Source: Parapristionchus giblindavisi (lineage: Eukaryota; Nematoda; Chromadorea; Rhabditida; Diplogasteridae). Taken from it: a stretch of DNA of 64,000 nt. Positions 1 through 10,300 of this stretch are shown here, in pieces; within the stretch, counting starts at the first letter, position 1, and every line of letters begins with the position of its first letter. The notes under the pieces were generated by a model that was given only the letters and a program-made list of their open reading frames with translations, did not search any database and was not told the DNA's origin. The stretch spans positions 372,001 to 436,000 of the forward strand of contig CALSFV010000050.1 of the NCBI GenBank assembly GCA_943737045.1, read 5' to 3'. Both the position numbers and the translations under genes were made by a program.

Positions 1-420
1 GCACATACGACTATCGATGGCATTTCAAAGAGTGATGAAACGCGCGTTCACCGGGTGAAGTTACGTCTCTCGATTTCTTCTTGTGTTTTGATTTCGATGA
101 GCGCAGCGCTTCAAGAACGCACTGCTCAGCTAGGGAATGTACGAATAAGCCAAAAAAGACTATAGTAACGATAATTGATCTACCGTTCGCGAACAGTACA
201 ATACAGTATGAATTTGAAAGAATTACGGTAAGATACAGTACACCGATAGATGTAACTGGATTATGGTAGTGTACACATTGGCCTATAATAGAATGTTTGT
301 ATACTAATCATATGTAGTTCACTGCATTGGTATCTACCGATTGCGTTTCAAATAATGATGAAACACGCGTTCAACCGGTGAAATGGCAGCACTCTTTCTC
401 ATTTTACCCTACTAATAAAA

Positions 421-589
421 GCACACCCTAGCTAATTTGATACTCTGCCCATGCTCTCTCGCTTACTTTTCCCAGTGCTGCTGGGTGAACAAAGCGTTTC
501 TACAACAAACCTAATTATTAATACTCTCTCGTAGATAGGGAAAGCTAGAGAGTGTGGCTAGAGAGAGTTCAAATTAGCTCGGGGTGTTA
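421..589. repeat. Hairpin MITE, family H (long variant)
   Basis: Terminal inverted repeats of the window's commonest repeat: a left end starting GCACACCCTAGCTAATTTGA and a right end finishing TTCAAATTAGCTCGGGGTGTT, with an internal CTCTCTCGC...GAGAGAGTG palindrome. Other copies occur at 8486, 10540, 11327, 15298, 18074, 19125, 29734 and 46275. No coding potential. Bases 1-420 hold no gene I can support. Confidence 0.7.
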
Positions 590-593
590 ACCT

Positions 594-720
594 CTTACCA
601 CGTAATAGAGCAGTATGACTATGAAACTCTCCGCTCTAGCAATACTCTCTCGCAGACAAAGAAAGCGAGAGAGTGTGGCCAGAGCGGATCTTACCACGTA
701 ATAGAGCAGTATGACTATGA
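594..720. mobile_element. Family H hairpin core inserted with ~31-bp direct repeats
   Basis: A 65-nt hairpin core (625-689) lies between two direct copies of a 31-nt sequence (594-624 and 690-720) beginning CTTACCACGTAATAG. The duplicated segment contains the 3' end of a sterol reductase exon plus its splice donor, so there are now two identical donors exactly 96 nt apart. The stretch between them is open in the gene's reading frame. The direct repeat is much longer than usual for a cut-and-paste transposon, so the insertion mechanism is unclear. Confidence 0.75.
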
Positions 721-3700
721 ATGGAGCATGCCCGATCGGACCCGACCATCCTCCGAGCAGACTGAAGCATAGATGGACGACGATGTCGAAGGAGTACGAG
801 GGATGTCGACAGGCGCCCCAGTAGCCGCTACCTGAACGATCATGAGTTCGACCCATTTGAACTACCGTAGTCAGGACAACGCTTGACATCTATAGAACTA
901 TGATTCGGTAGTTCTCTATTCTTATCGATTGAGCAATAATAGTCGTTTTAGCACCGAATGATCGTACTGTAGTCACATATTTGCCCCGATTGAGCAGCAG
1001 TAGTCATCGCTTTGCCCCAATTGAACCACAGTGATAATCCCTTTGTCGTGATTGAACTACCGTAGTCATTCCTTTGTCTTGATATAACTACCGTAGTTAT
1101 CCCTTTGCTCCGATTGAACTACCGTACTCACCCAACAACAGATTGGCCATGGTGTCTCCACCCTCGGCTCGATATTTAGCCATGATGAAGTACGGATCGT
1201 GCCCGCCTATCTTCACGTTACCTTTATGCAGGCGGAAGTTCAATCTGCAAGGGATTGATCTTTGATCTTTTGATCTTTGATCTTTGAAATCTACTTAAAA
1301 TGATCTTTTTTTAATACCTATCCTTGATCTTCGAACAATAGAGGCAGATTGATCTTTGATCTCTGACATCACTCACTTTTGTCGTGCTGTTATGTAGACG
1401 AAGACTGTGCTGATGAACGTTATGCAAAGAATAATGGCAGCAAAGATGGGAGAGATCTGAAAAGGCCAAATTGATTTATACTGTAGGTTACTCTTTAAAA
1501 AATCGATACAACGTATCTCTAGTGTAATAATATCTGCGTACACATTTCGATTTCGATCGGGTCAATATCTTATTTGTTCTCCTTAATCACAACTTATCCA
1601 AATTAATACCGTAACCCGCTAAACACAATAATCCAACACGGTACCGTAACCCGCAAACCACAATAATTCAACACACTACCGTAACCCGCTAACCACAGTA
1701 ACCCACAGTCTCATGACTTACGCACATGACTTCGTTCCATTACCACAATCGCCACCGGACTCGTAAGCAGCACGGGATAAAGTACGAGATCGAGCCAGAA
1801 CCGACCGAAACCGAGAGTAACCTGAAAATATGGACTTTGATCTTTGAACTCTGAACTTTGATCTTTGATCTTACAATCTTCGCATCGATTCCGTTCAACT
1901 GAACTTCCTCACACCATTGCCAGCAGAGAATGTAGAAGAGGTGTGCCATGCCCATTATAGATACCGTATCTGAAAGTGAGAGTACTCTAAATCAAGAGTA
2001 CGGTAGGTCGATAGTACGGTAGGTCGCACTCATGTAATCTAGGAAAGTGCGGGGTACTACTAAGGAAAAATAAATAAAATCAAGGAATACGATAAAAAGA
2101 TACAACTAAATCATGTATGTGTACGGTAGATCATAAAGGATGCTTAAATTTAGGGTTAAAATAAACAAATTGTTATTATTATTAAAATAATAATAATAAT
2201 AACAATTTATTCCTTCTTAAAATTCCTTATAAAATGACTTACGATGCAATCCTTTGCCCTGTCCATGGCTGTAGTAGAGAGCGGAAACGAGATACAGTGC
2301 GTACAAGCCCATGGTGATTCTGCTACTGTAAGATATACAGTCAATCGATAAAGTGACTAATATTGAGAAATATCCTGCATAATATGTCAAACAAATCAAT
2401 AAACAGGTATACTGACAGACAGACTCAGCACTTGCATAGAACTTATTTAAAAAAATTATATTATTATTGGCAATTTTATTATTATTTTTAAATTATATTT
2501 TTATATTATTAAAGGTCAAGATATACCGTATGAAATGCTTGATCTCTATCTCAACAATGCGTGGCTCCAGTTCCAGACCGAAGAAGAACTCATAGACTGT
2601 GTCCACTGAAAGGATCAAAGTTCAAAGATAAAAAAATCAATGATAAGCTACCACTATATGTATCTCCAAAATGGTAGTTTACATAGAGCAGAAAGGTCGA
2701 TACGACGGCTATTATCGATAGCGCAGCGACGATCTGCAAAGATCAAAGATCAAACATCATAATCCTTTGCATTCATTATCTTAATACCTTGTTGTTAATA
2801 CCTTGTTTTGACATTGTGTTTTAGTGTGTCTCTAATCTGTTTATTTTATCATTCAGTTGTTCAAATTTTCTGATTTCCCATGAAACTATTATAGTTTCAC
2901 CATACATCAATCGAAACCCAGCGACTACAGTATCACTCACACCGGGAAAGTGCTGGTAGATCAAGTCTGGCCGGTAGAGCTTCAGTGTGGCGCCCAGTAC
3001 ATAGGCAAGGCAAATCACTACAGTACACGATAAACCGTTCGTTTCCTTGGTTGTAGTCTCGCCTGGAAGGTTAAATATTGATTTTCAGACAACTTATTGA
3101 TTTTCTAAGACCGTTTGCCTGCCATAAGACCGTTACTTATTAACGCTTGTTGTATCATGATAATTTTATCGATTTTCTGATTGCTCTATCGATTATCTAA
3201 CTCTCATCGATTCGACCAGGGTCGAGTCTCGCGTGTCATATTTCATTCCCGTCACACATTAGTCCGGCAGTGCCCCTCAAACTTCCTCATGCTCTCCCTC
3301 TCCCTCTCCCTCTCCCTCTCCCTCTCCCTCTCCCTCTCCTCTCCCTCTCCCTCTCCCTCTCCCTCTCCCTCTCCCTCTCCCTCTCCCTCTCCCTCTCCCT
3401 CTCCCTCTCTCTCGCTCTCCCTCTCTCTCGCTCTCATCCCCCCTCTCCATCGCCGTCTGGAAAATGTGTAAGAGAATGACCGCAAAAAGTTTGGAAGGGA
3501 GGCTTATGAAGATTAAAGAAGAAGATGGAGAATTGAGAAGGTGGAAATGTGGTGACGATCGGAACGAATAAATGGACATGAATGAATAAGGAAACTGAAT
3601 TGGAACGTGAAGACCAGCAGTATTTTGCTCAAAAGGCTAAATAGCCATGTCGTGAATAGTAATAGAGAAAAGAGAAGAAAAGAGAAAACAGAGAGCTCTA

Positions 3701-4999
3701 TCCTGTTTAATTTTCTAGAAGAATCATAATTTGTCAGAGCGAAAAATGAATTAGGAAGATCATCAACTCTTTCTCCCTTACAAGCCATCCTAGCGAAAGC
3801 AATTTCAAAGACCAAAGATCAAAGATCAAAGATCAAAGATCAAACCCACTTGTTCCTCCATTGACGATGACTACCGTATCCCTCGGCAACACTTCGTACA
3901 GTAGGAGCTGACACGAGGCGAACACCACCAGAATCTTCCAGGCTACGACGTCGAAGAAGGGAGGAATGGCGGAGACGAGGAATGGCCATCGGAAGAGTAG
4001 TGATGATATGGTCTGGAAGATATTATTGATTGATTGAGTTTGAATTATTGATTTATTGGTTGATATCAAAAGATGCTAGAGTGACAGTCATAGTCATAGT
4101 TACTTTAAAATAAATAAATTTAAAATAATAATTTTAAATAATGTCTTATGTGCTATCATATTAGTACCACACGATGACAGACAAAAAGTAAATAGACCAC
4201 CACTATCAAGAGCCGAATCGGCTTTGATGCTGTAATGCAATATCACGCGGATATTAGATCTCTCTAAGCAAACAAATTCCAATATTGATCAATGCCCATT
4301 ATTACAGTATCCATTCGGATACCGAAACCATTCACAATATCAATCAGTACATATTTCTACCGTATCTACAGTAGTAACATTCAACGCATAGTCCCGGTTA
4401 CTGCAACCAATTGATATGTGTTCCCCTGATATCAGTCGATAATACTAAGTACTTCAATGTCCTTGATATCGATCGATAGTAAGCTACCGTACCTCCCATA
4501 GTGCTCCCTGATGCGTGTGTATTGAGTAGAGCAGAAAGAAGGATAGCCATGGTAGTAGCGCGATCAACACTACCACAGTGTAGTTTGATATCGGTCGTTG
4601 CCTCTGAAACGAAAATGGGCTACTGTAAGAAAGGATTACTGTAATGAAATGAAACTGGGATATGTAACAGATCAGGGAACAAATCATGAAATAATTACAG
4701 CTCAAGATAGAAATTATCTCAAAATCAATGCTTTCCTTCGCTTGGATTTCAAATAAAATGGGTTTTACTAGTCATTTACGATCTCACGGACCGCGAAAGG
4801 TTAAAGAACAGATGCGAGAGAGTGTGTAAAATGAGGAGAGTTTCTCTGATTTTTTTCTTTTCGTTTTCAAAATGTATACACAAACCAATAGCGCCTGTTG
4901 AATGGCCGTAATGTCTCTACTCGAGACGGAACTTCTTCGTAGTGATGAAGAAGACGACGAATAGCTGGACCGTCGCAGACTACCCACTCGATTCGACAT
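695..4999 (-). CDS. Sterol reductase / lamin B receptor-like multi-pass membrane protein (3' exon missing)
   Basis: Twelve exons join in phase (high to low): 4999-4886, 4603-4493, 4012-3850, 3062-2941, 2733-2655, 2605-2527, 2319-2243, 1969-1875, 1821-1726, 1456-1377, 1244-1132, 831-695, about 422 residues. The start MSNRVGSLRRSS opens a Ser/Arg-rich N-terminus like the RS region of lamin B receptor; no Tudor domain is seen. Several hydrophobic helices follow. ERG4/ERG24/DHCR family landmarks occur in order: VYEFFFGLELEPRI (family YDFFxGRELNPRI), FYILCWQWCEE before an FG motif, YITARQK-FR (family QKxxFR), KYRAEGGDTMANLLLG and SGYWGACRHPSYSFD (family SGxWGxxRHxNY). The usual last segment (KYG..W..Y) is not found and probably lies before base 1. 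Arg-for-Asn changes and weak conservation mean enzyme activity cannot be assumed; an inner nuclear membrane or ER role is inferred. Exon 831-695 carries a duplicated donor. Confidence 0.85.
858..1130. repeat. Intronic tandem repeat with TACCGTA words
   Basis: Degenerate direct repeats of a GATTGAACTACCGTAGTCAT unit separated by CCTTTGTC-like spacers fill the intron between the last two sterol reductase exons seen. Unit length varies, so this is a decayed minisatellite rather than a clean array. Confidence 0.6.
1252..1370. repeat. GATCTTT simple repeats
   Basis: Intronic short direct repeats of TTGATCTTTGATC. The same GATCAAA word recurs at 3807-3845, 1845-1875, 5285 and 62780, always in noncoding sequence. 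Confidence 0.6.
3290..3440. repeat. (CCCTCT)n microsatellite
   Basis: About 150 bp of CTCCCT repeats inside the intron between sterol reductase exons 4012-3850 and 3062-2941. It creates long open frames on both strands (Ser-Leu, Ser-Pro, Glu-Gly repeats) that are artefacts. Confidence 0.95.
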
Positions 5000-5039
5000 T
5001 TCGGATACGTCGCCTACCGTACACCACGACGCACCACAC

Positions 5040-5260
5040 TACGGCACTGTAAGCAGTGCGGATCAAAGGTAGCCAACGACAAGGGATGCCGAGGAGAGTA
5101 GGTGAGGGGGCAGAGACGCAGAGAGTCAGAGCATCTCTCTATCCCTGATTACACTCATCTACTTCAGTCAGAGCCGAGAGAGACGACGTCGAGGCGAGAG
5201 CGCAGACGGTTAGAGACCAGGCTAGAGACAATTAGTAAATGAGAGAGTACAATTAGTTAG
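5040..5260 (-). promoter_or_regulatory. Putative promoter of the sterol reductase gene
   Basis: Upstream of the start at 4999, the minus strand reads CTCTCTGCGTCTCTGCC at about 5113-5129. This resembles the CTCTGCGTCTC word described in nematode core promoters. Further up is GCGCAGACGGTTAGAG (5203-5218), which recurs at 20663-20680. No TATA box is obvious. The assignment rests on position and word similarity only. Confidence 0.4.
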
Positions 5261-6075
5261 AGAGAAACAGGGGATGGCAGTAGCCAGGATGAAGATCAAA
5301 CTGATCTCTCTTGATCTGTGTGTGTATTGTCTCGAATTGTAAGCCGAGATTGACATCGCGGGCTTGGACACCGCGCCAAAGCTCAGACTTGCAAAAAACA
5401 AAAGAATTCGGTACTATACGTTCGCGGTAAATGATCGTTATCGTTTTCAATTATTGGATGTTTCAGATTTCGACCTACTTTTCGATCACTGTATGACGTA
5501 GCAGAATTTTGCACACGCGGGCTTGGACACCACGCCTGCCTCGTGTATCAGTATCACGTATCTGACCCCTCCAGGCACATCGAGTCCCTCTCACTCTCGA
5601 AGGAATGTTTACAAACAATTACTCGCCAATGCAGCTGACCGCACTAGTGACTTGATAGAAGACATATCTGTCAAACTTTCAGTTATTCATTTTCTCCGCC
5701 TTTGAACAACGCAAAACTGCGATAGAGCTATCACAGACTGCACACATGAGAAAGTAGGAGCTAAAGGAGATATCGAATATGAATATTCGCACAGGGTAGA
5801 AGAAACCCGTAAGCGAACAGCACGCTTAAAGAGAGAGAGACCTCACTCAATGGTCTCTTCATTGCGCACACTATTTCTCTGTTCTCTAACAACGAGAGAG
5901 CATTGTGCGTCGAGGAGACCTTTGAGAGAGGTTACGCTCCCTTTAATCGTCGATCAATAAAATCTTATATTTCTACAAAAAATACATATTCATTCAATAT
6001 GCATCGATTATTCCATACATACTATGCTTATCTTTACATAAATTTTCCTTTTTGGGAATTTTTCCATCATATAAT
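5260..6075. other. Intergenic, no gene seen
   Basis: AT-rich spacer between the divergent sterol reductase and DXO-like genes. GCGGGCTTGGACACC occurs twice (5360 and 5519) and again near 20563. A loose inverted pair around the TCTCTTCATTG/CAATGGTCTC sequences lies near 5840-5930. I see no supportable exon. Confidence 0.5.
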
Positions 6076-6079
6076 ATTT

Positions 6080-6424
6080 TAAAGGTGGAGTCCCTCGAAT
6101 ATTTTCGTAAAGAAACTGTGAGGACAGAAAGGCGGCAAAAGTTATTCTACCTACCGTACACTATTTATTTTATGATGATTCAGCTTATTGATCGCTAGAA
6201 ACATGAATGAACCATCAGGCTCGTGCAGGGAAAGGCGCGCTTTTTGAAAATTGAGGAAATTCGGCAATAGGATTTGAACTTGCGACAAATGGGTAACGAA
6301 TCTGAACGTTTACCACTGCGCTATGGGATAGATGAATGGTTGCGCTAACTTCTCGCATATCACTTGGCATTTGGCAAGAGAGATGTGAGGGATTTGCAGG
6401 AACATTCGCGGGTCTCCACCTTTA
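6080..6424. mobile_element. TIR element carrying a tRNA-like module
   Basis: Ends TAAAGGTGGAG (left) and CTCCACCTTTA (right) form inverted repeats. Inside, at about 6260-6335 on the minus strand, is a tRNA-like segment with an A-box-like TAGCGCAGTGGTAAACG and a B-box-like AAGTTCAAATCC. The acceptor ends do not pair well, so it is probably a tRNA-derived or tRNA-carrying non-autonomous element, not a working tRNA gene. Confidence 0.55.
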
Positions 6425-6449
6425 ATGCAAATTACATATTCATTTGGAA

Positions 6450-7260
6450 GTTATTTACTTACAGGTATTCCTAATTCTCGATGAATAAATTTGGATAATT
6501 TTCAATGTTAGGAACGATCTTATCTTGGACAGGACCTATGCTTCATCATTTCAAAACGACAAAGACATTTCGAAAGAAATACTTTTGAAACTTTTTTTGT
6601 TTGATGATAAAGCTTTGTATGACTGATAAGACCATCTACCAAAGTTGTAGTCAAACATGATCGGAACCGATGTACATATGCTACACAGTCATGGTGTGAC
6701 ATAGAAAAAGGTAGAGCGAAACGAGAGACTACGCAGAAGTGAGAGAGCACAGACGATGCAGTGATTTTTTGGAATTTTGAAACGTTGTCAATGACCACTC
6801 TGTGTTGTGTGTTGTGTTGACCAACTGTGTTGAAGGAACGGTGTGAGTTAGAATAATCATGAATATCATTGTTGACAATGAACAATGGACGGACATCTGA
6901 ACCTACTTTTGATAAACGTGTTTTAATTGAAAATGAAATGAAAATCGTTGTTACCATGTTAAATTATTATTATTTAGTTGTAACTAAATTGTACAGATCA
7001 CAGAATAGCTATGTTATATGCAATGACAGAATGTTGAGGATAACACAAAGATAATACCGTGAACATTTTCAATATGGACCTGTAAGACATTTTTTCTTCA
7101 TTTTTTTCGATTCCAAGATGTTTTGAAATAACCAGTCATAATCGGGCGTTATCATATCGGTAGGTGCTTTCGAAGCACTATGTACACAAGTTTGACAGGT
7201 CTGCTTAGTCATAAGCTACATTATCAAATTTTGAAACTACGAATATTTTGAAACGGAGAA
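6450..7260. repeat. Upstream segment duplicated at 12880-13440 and 15200-15300
   Basis: The region ahead of the first DXO-like gene matches the region ahead of the second (shared words include ACGATCTTATCTT, TGACTGATAAGACCATCTA and AATACCGTGAACAT). The tandem duplication therefore included upstream DNA. In the second copy it has been split by several insertions. A promoter-like word, GTGTGGCA/GACAGAGAAAAGG followed by GAGAGAGCACAGACGATGCAGTG, lies at 6690-6765 with relatives at 13110 plus 13390 and at 20603. Confidence 0.65.
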
Positions 7261-7379
7261 GCTTTCATCTACAGATGAAACCGCTATATAAGGAACAGTC
7301 TCTAGGTGACTATCACCAGTTGTGGCCTTAATAGTTTTGGACGCAAAACTATCAGGACCAATATCATATATTTCTAGTA

Positions 7380-10300
7380 ATGTATACTCTTAAAATCAAC
7401 TTCAATGACTTTCGCAACAAACGAGTCTCAATCGTCGGCCATAAACCTCTCTCAAGACACTCGGTATTTAATTTTTTCCCTTTTTTTCATATAATATAAA
7501 GTTCATAATTCAGGTGGATAAAGATTTCAAAATGTACAAGGATGATGAGCGTTATGCTCCTATATTAAAGACTGTATACCCAACTAATATTAATACTTCG
7601 GTTGGATTCGATGTCAACAAGACTTTCAACCTGGTATGTTTTATCAAATAAATAAAATATTATACAATGACTTTTATCTAGCATAGAACCATTTGAGAAA
7701 TCAATGGTTGCCACCAAATGACTTAGTCTGCAAACAAAATGTTCCAAATGATAAAATGTTTAATAAAATATGCTCTTTATCATTTTACTTATTTTTTCCG
7801 CTAATATTTTATTATATTTTCAAGAATCGTGATAATAAGGATTGTCTTTACCGCCTATTGGAATTTATTATGACTCAACCCGGAAAGACGATTAAGGAGG
7901 TTTGAGTTTGGATTTTCTTTATTTTTCCTTTTTTTAAAAATTTCTTTATGTTCGGTAAAGGAGAAGATGAAATAAGACGGTTGTAGAGAGTATCAACCAT
8001 GAATCCCTCTCCCCCCCCTCTTTTTTTTCTCTAGGCTTATGCATCGTTATCTACATTTGCCTTACGTACCTACGCCGTAACCTCCTCCGCCGCGTCTCCG
8101 TCGTTACGGCGGAGGTTACGGCGCACGTAAGGCAAATATAAAGATGCATTATGCTTAGACTTAGACGTTTCTCCTTGCGCATTCTCTCGAAATAAATTTC
8201 TCAAACGATATATCACTTTAGACAATCCAAGACAATCCAAATAATATTTTAGCAAATTAAAATTTTCAAATATTCTTCCAGGCTGCTCATGGGGCTGATT
8301 TCGTCGCATGGAGAGGAACGTTCAAAAGAATCTGTTATTTCTTCAGACACTTTCCTACTGTCGATCGTCAAGTCAAAGTGGAGGTACACTCCCTTTACAT
8401 ATTTTTTTGTTGAAAAAAAACATAATCTGACGTGTGTTTCAACAACAAAAGACGAGAAAGTAACAGGATTTACTTTAATTTTTAACCGAGCTAATTTTAC
8501 TCACCGCTCTGGCAACACTCTCGCAGACAAAGGAAGCGAGAGAGCATTGCCAGAGCGAAGCGTTTCAAATTAGCTCGGAGAGTTTCAAATTAGCTCGGAT
8601 AGTTTCAAATTAGCGTGAAGAGTTTCAAAAAGCGCGAAGTTTCAAATTAGCTCGGGGAGTTTCAAATTAGCTCGGGGAGTTTCAAATTAGATCGGTGTGT
8701 GGCTTTGATAACAAGTTAATTTTCCAATTTCAGATTCATGCGTGTAGAGTGGGGGATGTAATCTTTTTCAAAGAAGTCGTCGTACCGTCGGATAAGAAGA
8801 AAACCGAGGAGCTGAAAAAGATGGAATACAGTGGAAGTAAATATGCTCAAGAAATAACGATAAACGATAATGTAAGCTGGCTTAACCATCGATTTTTTTC
8901 TTTTATTCTAATTTTATTATTTATTTATTTAATTTTATTATTTATAAGGTCAGCAAGAGCCCCTATGATTGCGATGAGTTCTACGAGGTGAGGTTCTATC
9001 GAACATTTTTCGTAATAATAATAATAATATTTGTTGATTTAATGATTTTTCCTCATAGGTCATAGGCACGTGCAAAGTCAACCATTCGATGGACAAGTCG
9101 TATGTTCTATTATGTGGAGGAGAAGTCGATGCCTTAAATAGATCGATTAAAAGTGGTGAGAAAGATTTTTAGGTGTTGAAAACCTTAAACAATAGTCTTT
9201 ATTTTGGAACACAAATTGTAGTGCAGTTGTTTATGAAAAAAGCCACAAAACTACCTCTAAAAAATAAAATTCTCCCGAATTAAAAAAAATAGTAATTTCT
9301 CCATTCAGGTGGCACCATGTACGAGATAAAGCAGACTTCGAGGGGAATTAGTTCAACCAAGTAAGATCATTCCCACATTCATTGTGTGCGAGAGAGTGTG
9401 GCCAGAGCGGAGGGTTTCCAATTATGTTACTTTTAAAGGCACACCCAAGTTGATTTTTCTCTCACAAGGGAAGTGTAAAAAATGTGTTTTAGATCTATGG
9501 ACGAGAGGATTTTTCCTCGATAGCGATAGGCAATATAAGGTCGGAACCAAAAAATCAGAACCTGGCATGCACTTTCCGATTTTATATAAATAATTATATT
9601 TTGTACATTCGAACGCGCTGTTTAAAGGTATAAAATAAGACTCCCCTGATAGAGCCCATGAAAGATCAACTTAGACATGGCTGCGTGGTGTAGTGGTAGT
9701 GTGTGGGTGGTTCGAATACATCTATGGACATTTTTCTTTTGCTGATTTTTAAACGTTTCGGACTTGTAATTTTGATAAGAAAAAAAATAAAATCTTTTTC
9801 ACAGTTTTTATGTAGCTGTTGAACTTGAATTATATCATTTAGGAATGCAAAAATGAAGCAACATTTCGATTTTCATTTAATTTTGGGTGAGTTCATCTGT
9901 ACCAAGCGGCTACGGAAGAATAACATTTTGATAACTTGAGCATACAACGTTTGGCCAAATTTTCTAAACAACTTTCCTTTAGACTGGGACAATTAATCGG
10001 TGTGAATATTTTTGAAACGCTCCAAATGTGATTGAATAGCCGATTACAATACGGCAATGTTATGGCAACAGGTTTCTTTAGAAAATACATATAAAACATA
10101 TTCCTAAATGATTAAATTCAAGTTCAACAGCTATATAAAAACTGTGAAAAAGATTTTATTTTTTTTCTTATCAAAATTACAAGTCCGAAACGTTTAAAAA
10201 TCAGCAAAAGAAAAATGTCCATAGATGTATTCGAACCACCCACACAGTGATCAAGATGGGAACACACTACCACTACACCACGCAGCCATGTCTAAGTTGA

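Noticed and set aside
858..1130. CRISPR-like array of short repeats
   Set aside because: Units and spacings are irregular, the genome is eukaryotic and the repeats carry the dispersed TACCGTA word.
3181..3579. Open frames of Ser-Leu, Ser-Pro and Glu-Gly repeats on both strands
   Set aside because: Produced entirely by the (CCCTCT)n microsatellite inside a sterol reductase intron.
6520..6957. 145-residue minus-strand frame upstream of the first DXO-like gene
   Set aside because: No family resemblance; its counterpart at 12960-13400 is not open, so it is not conserved between the duplicates.
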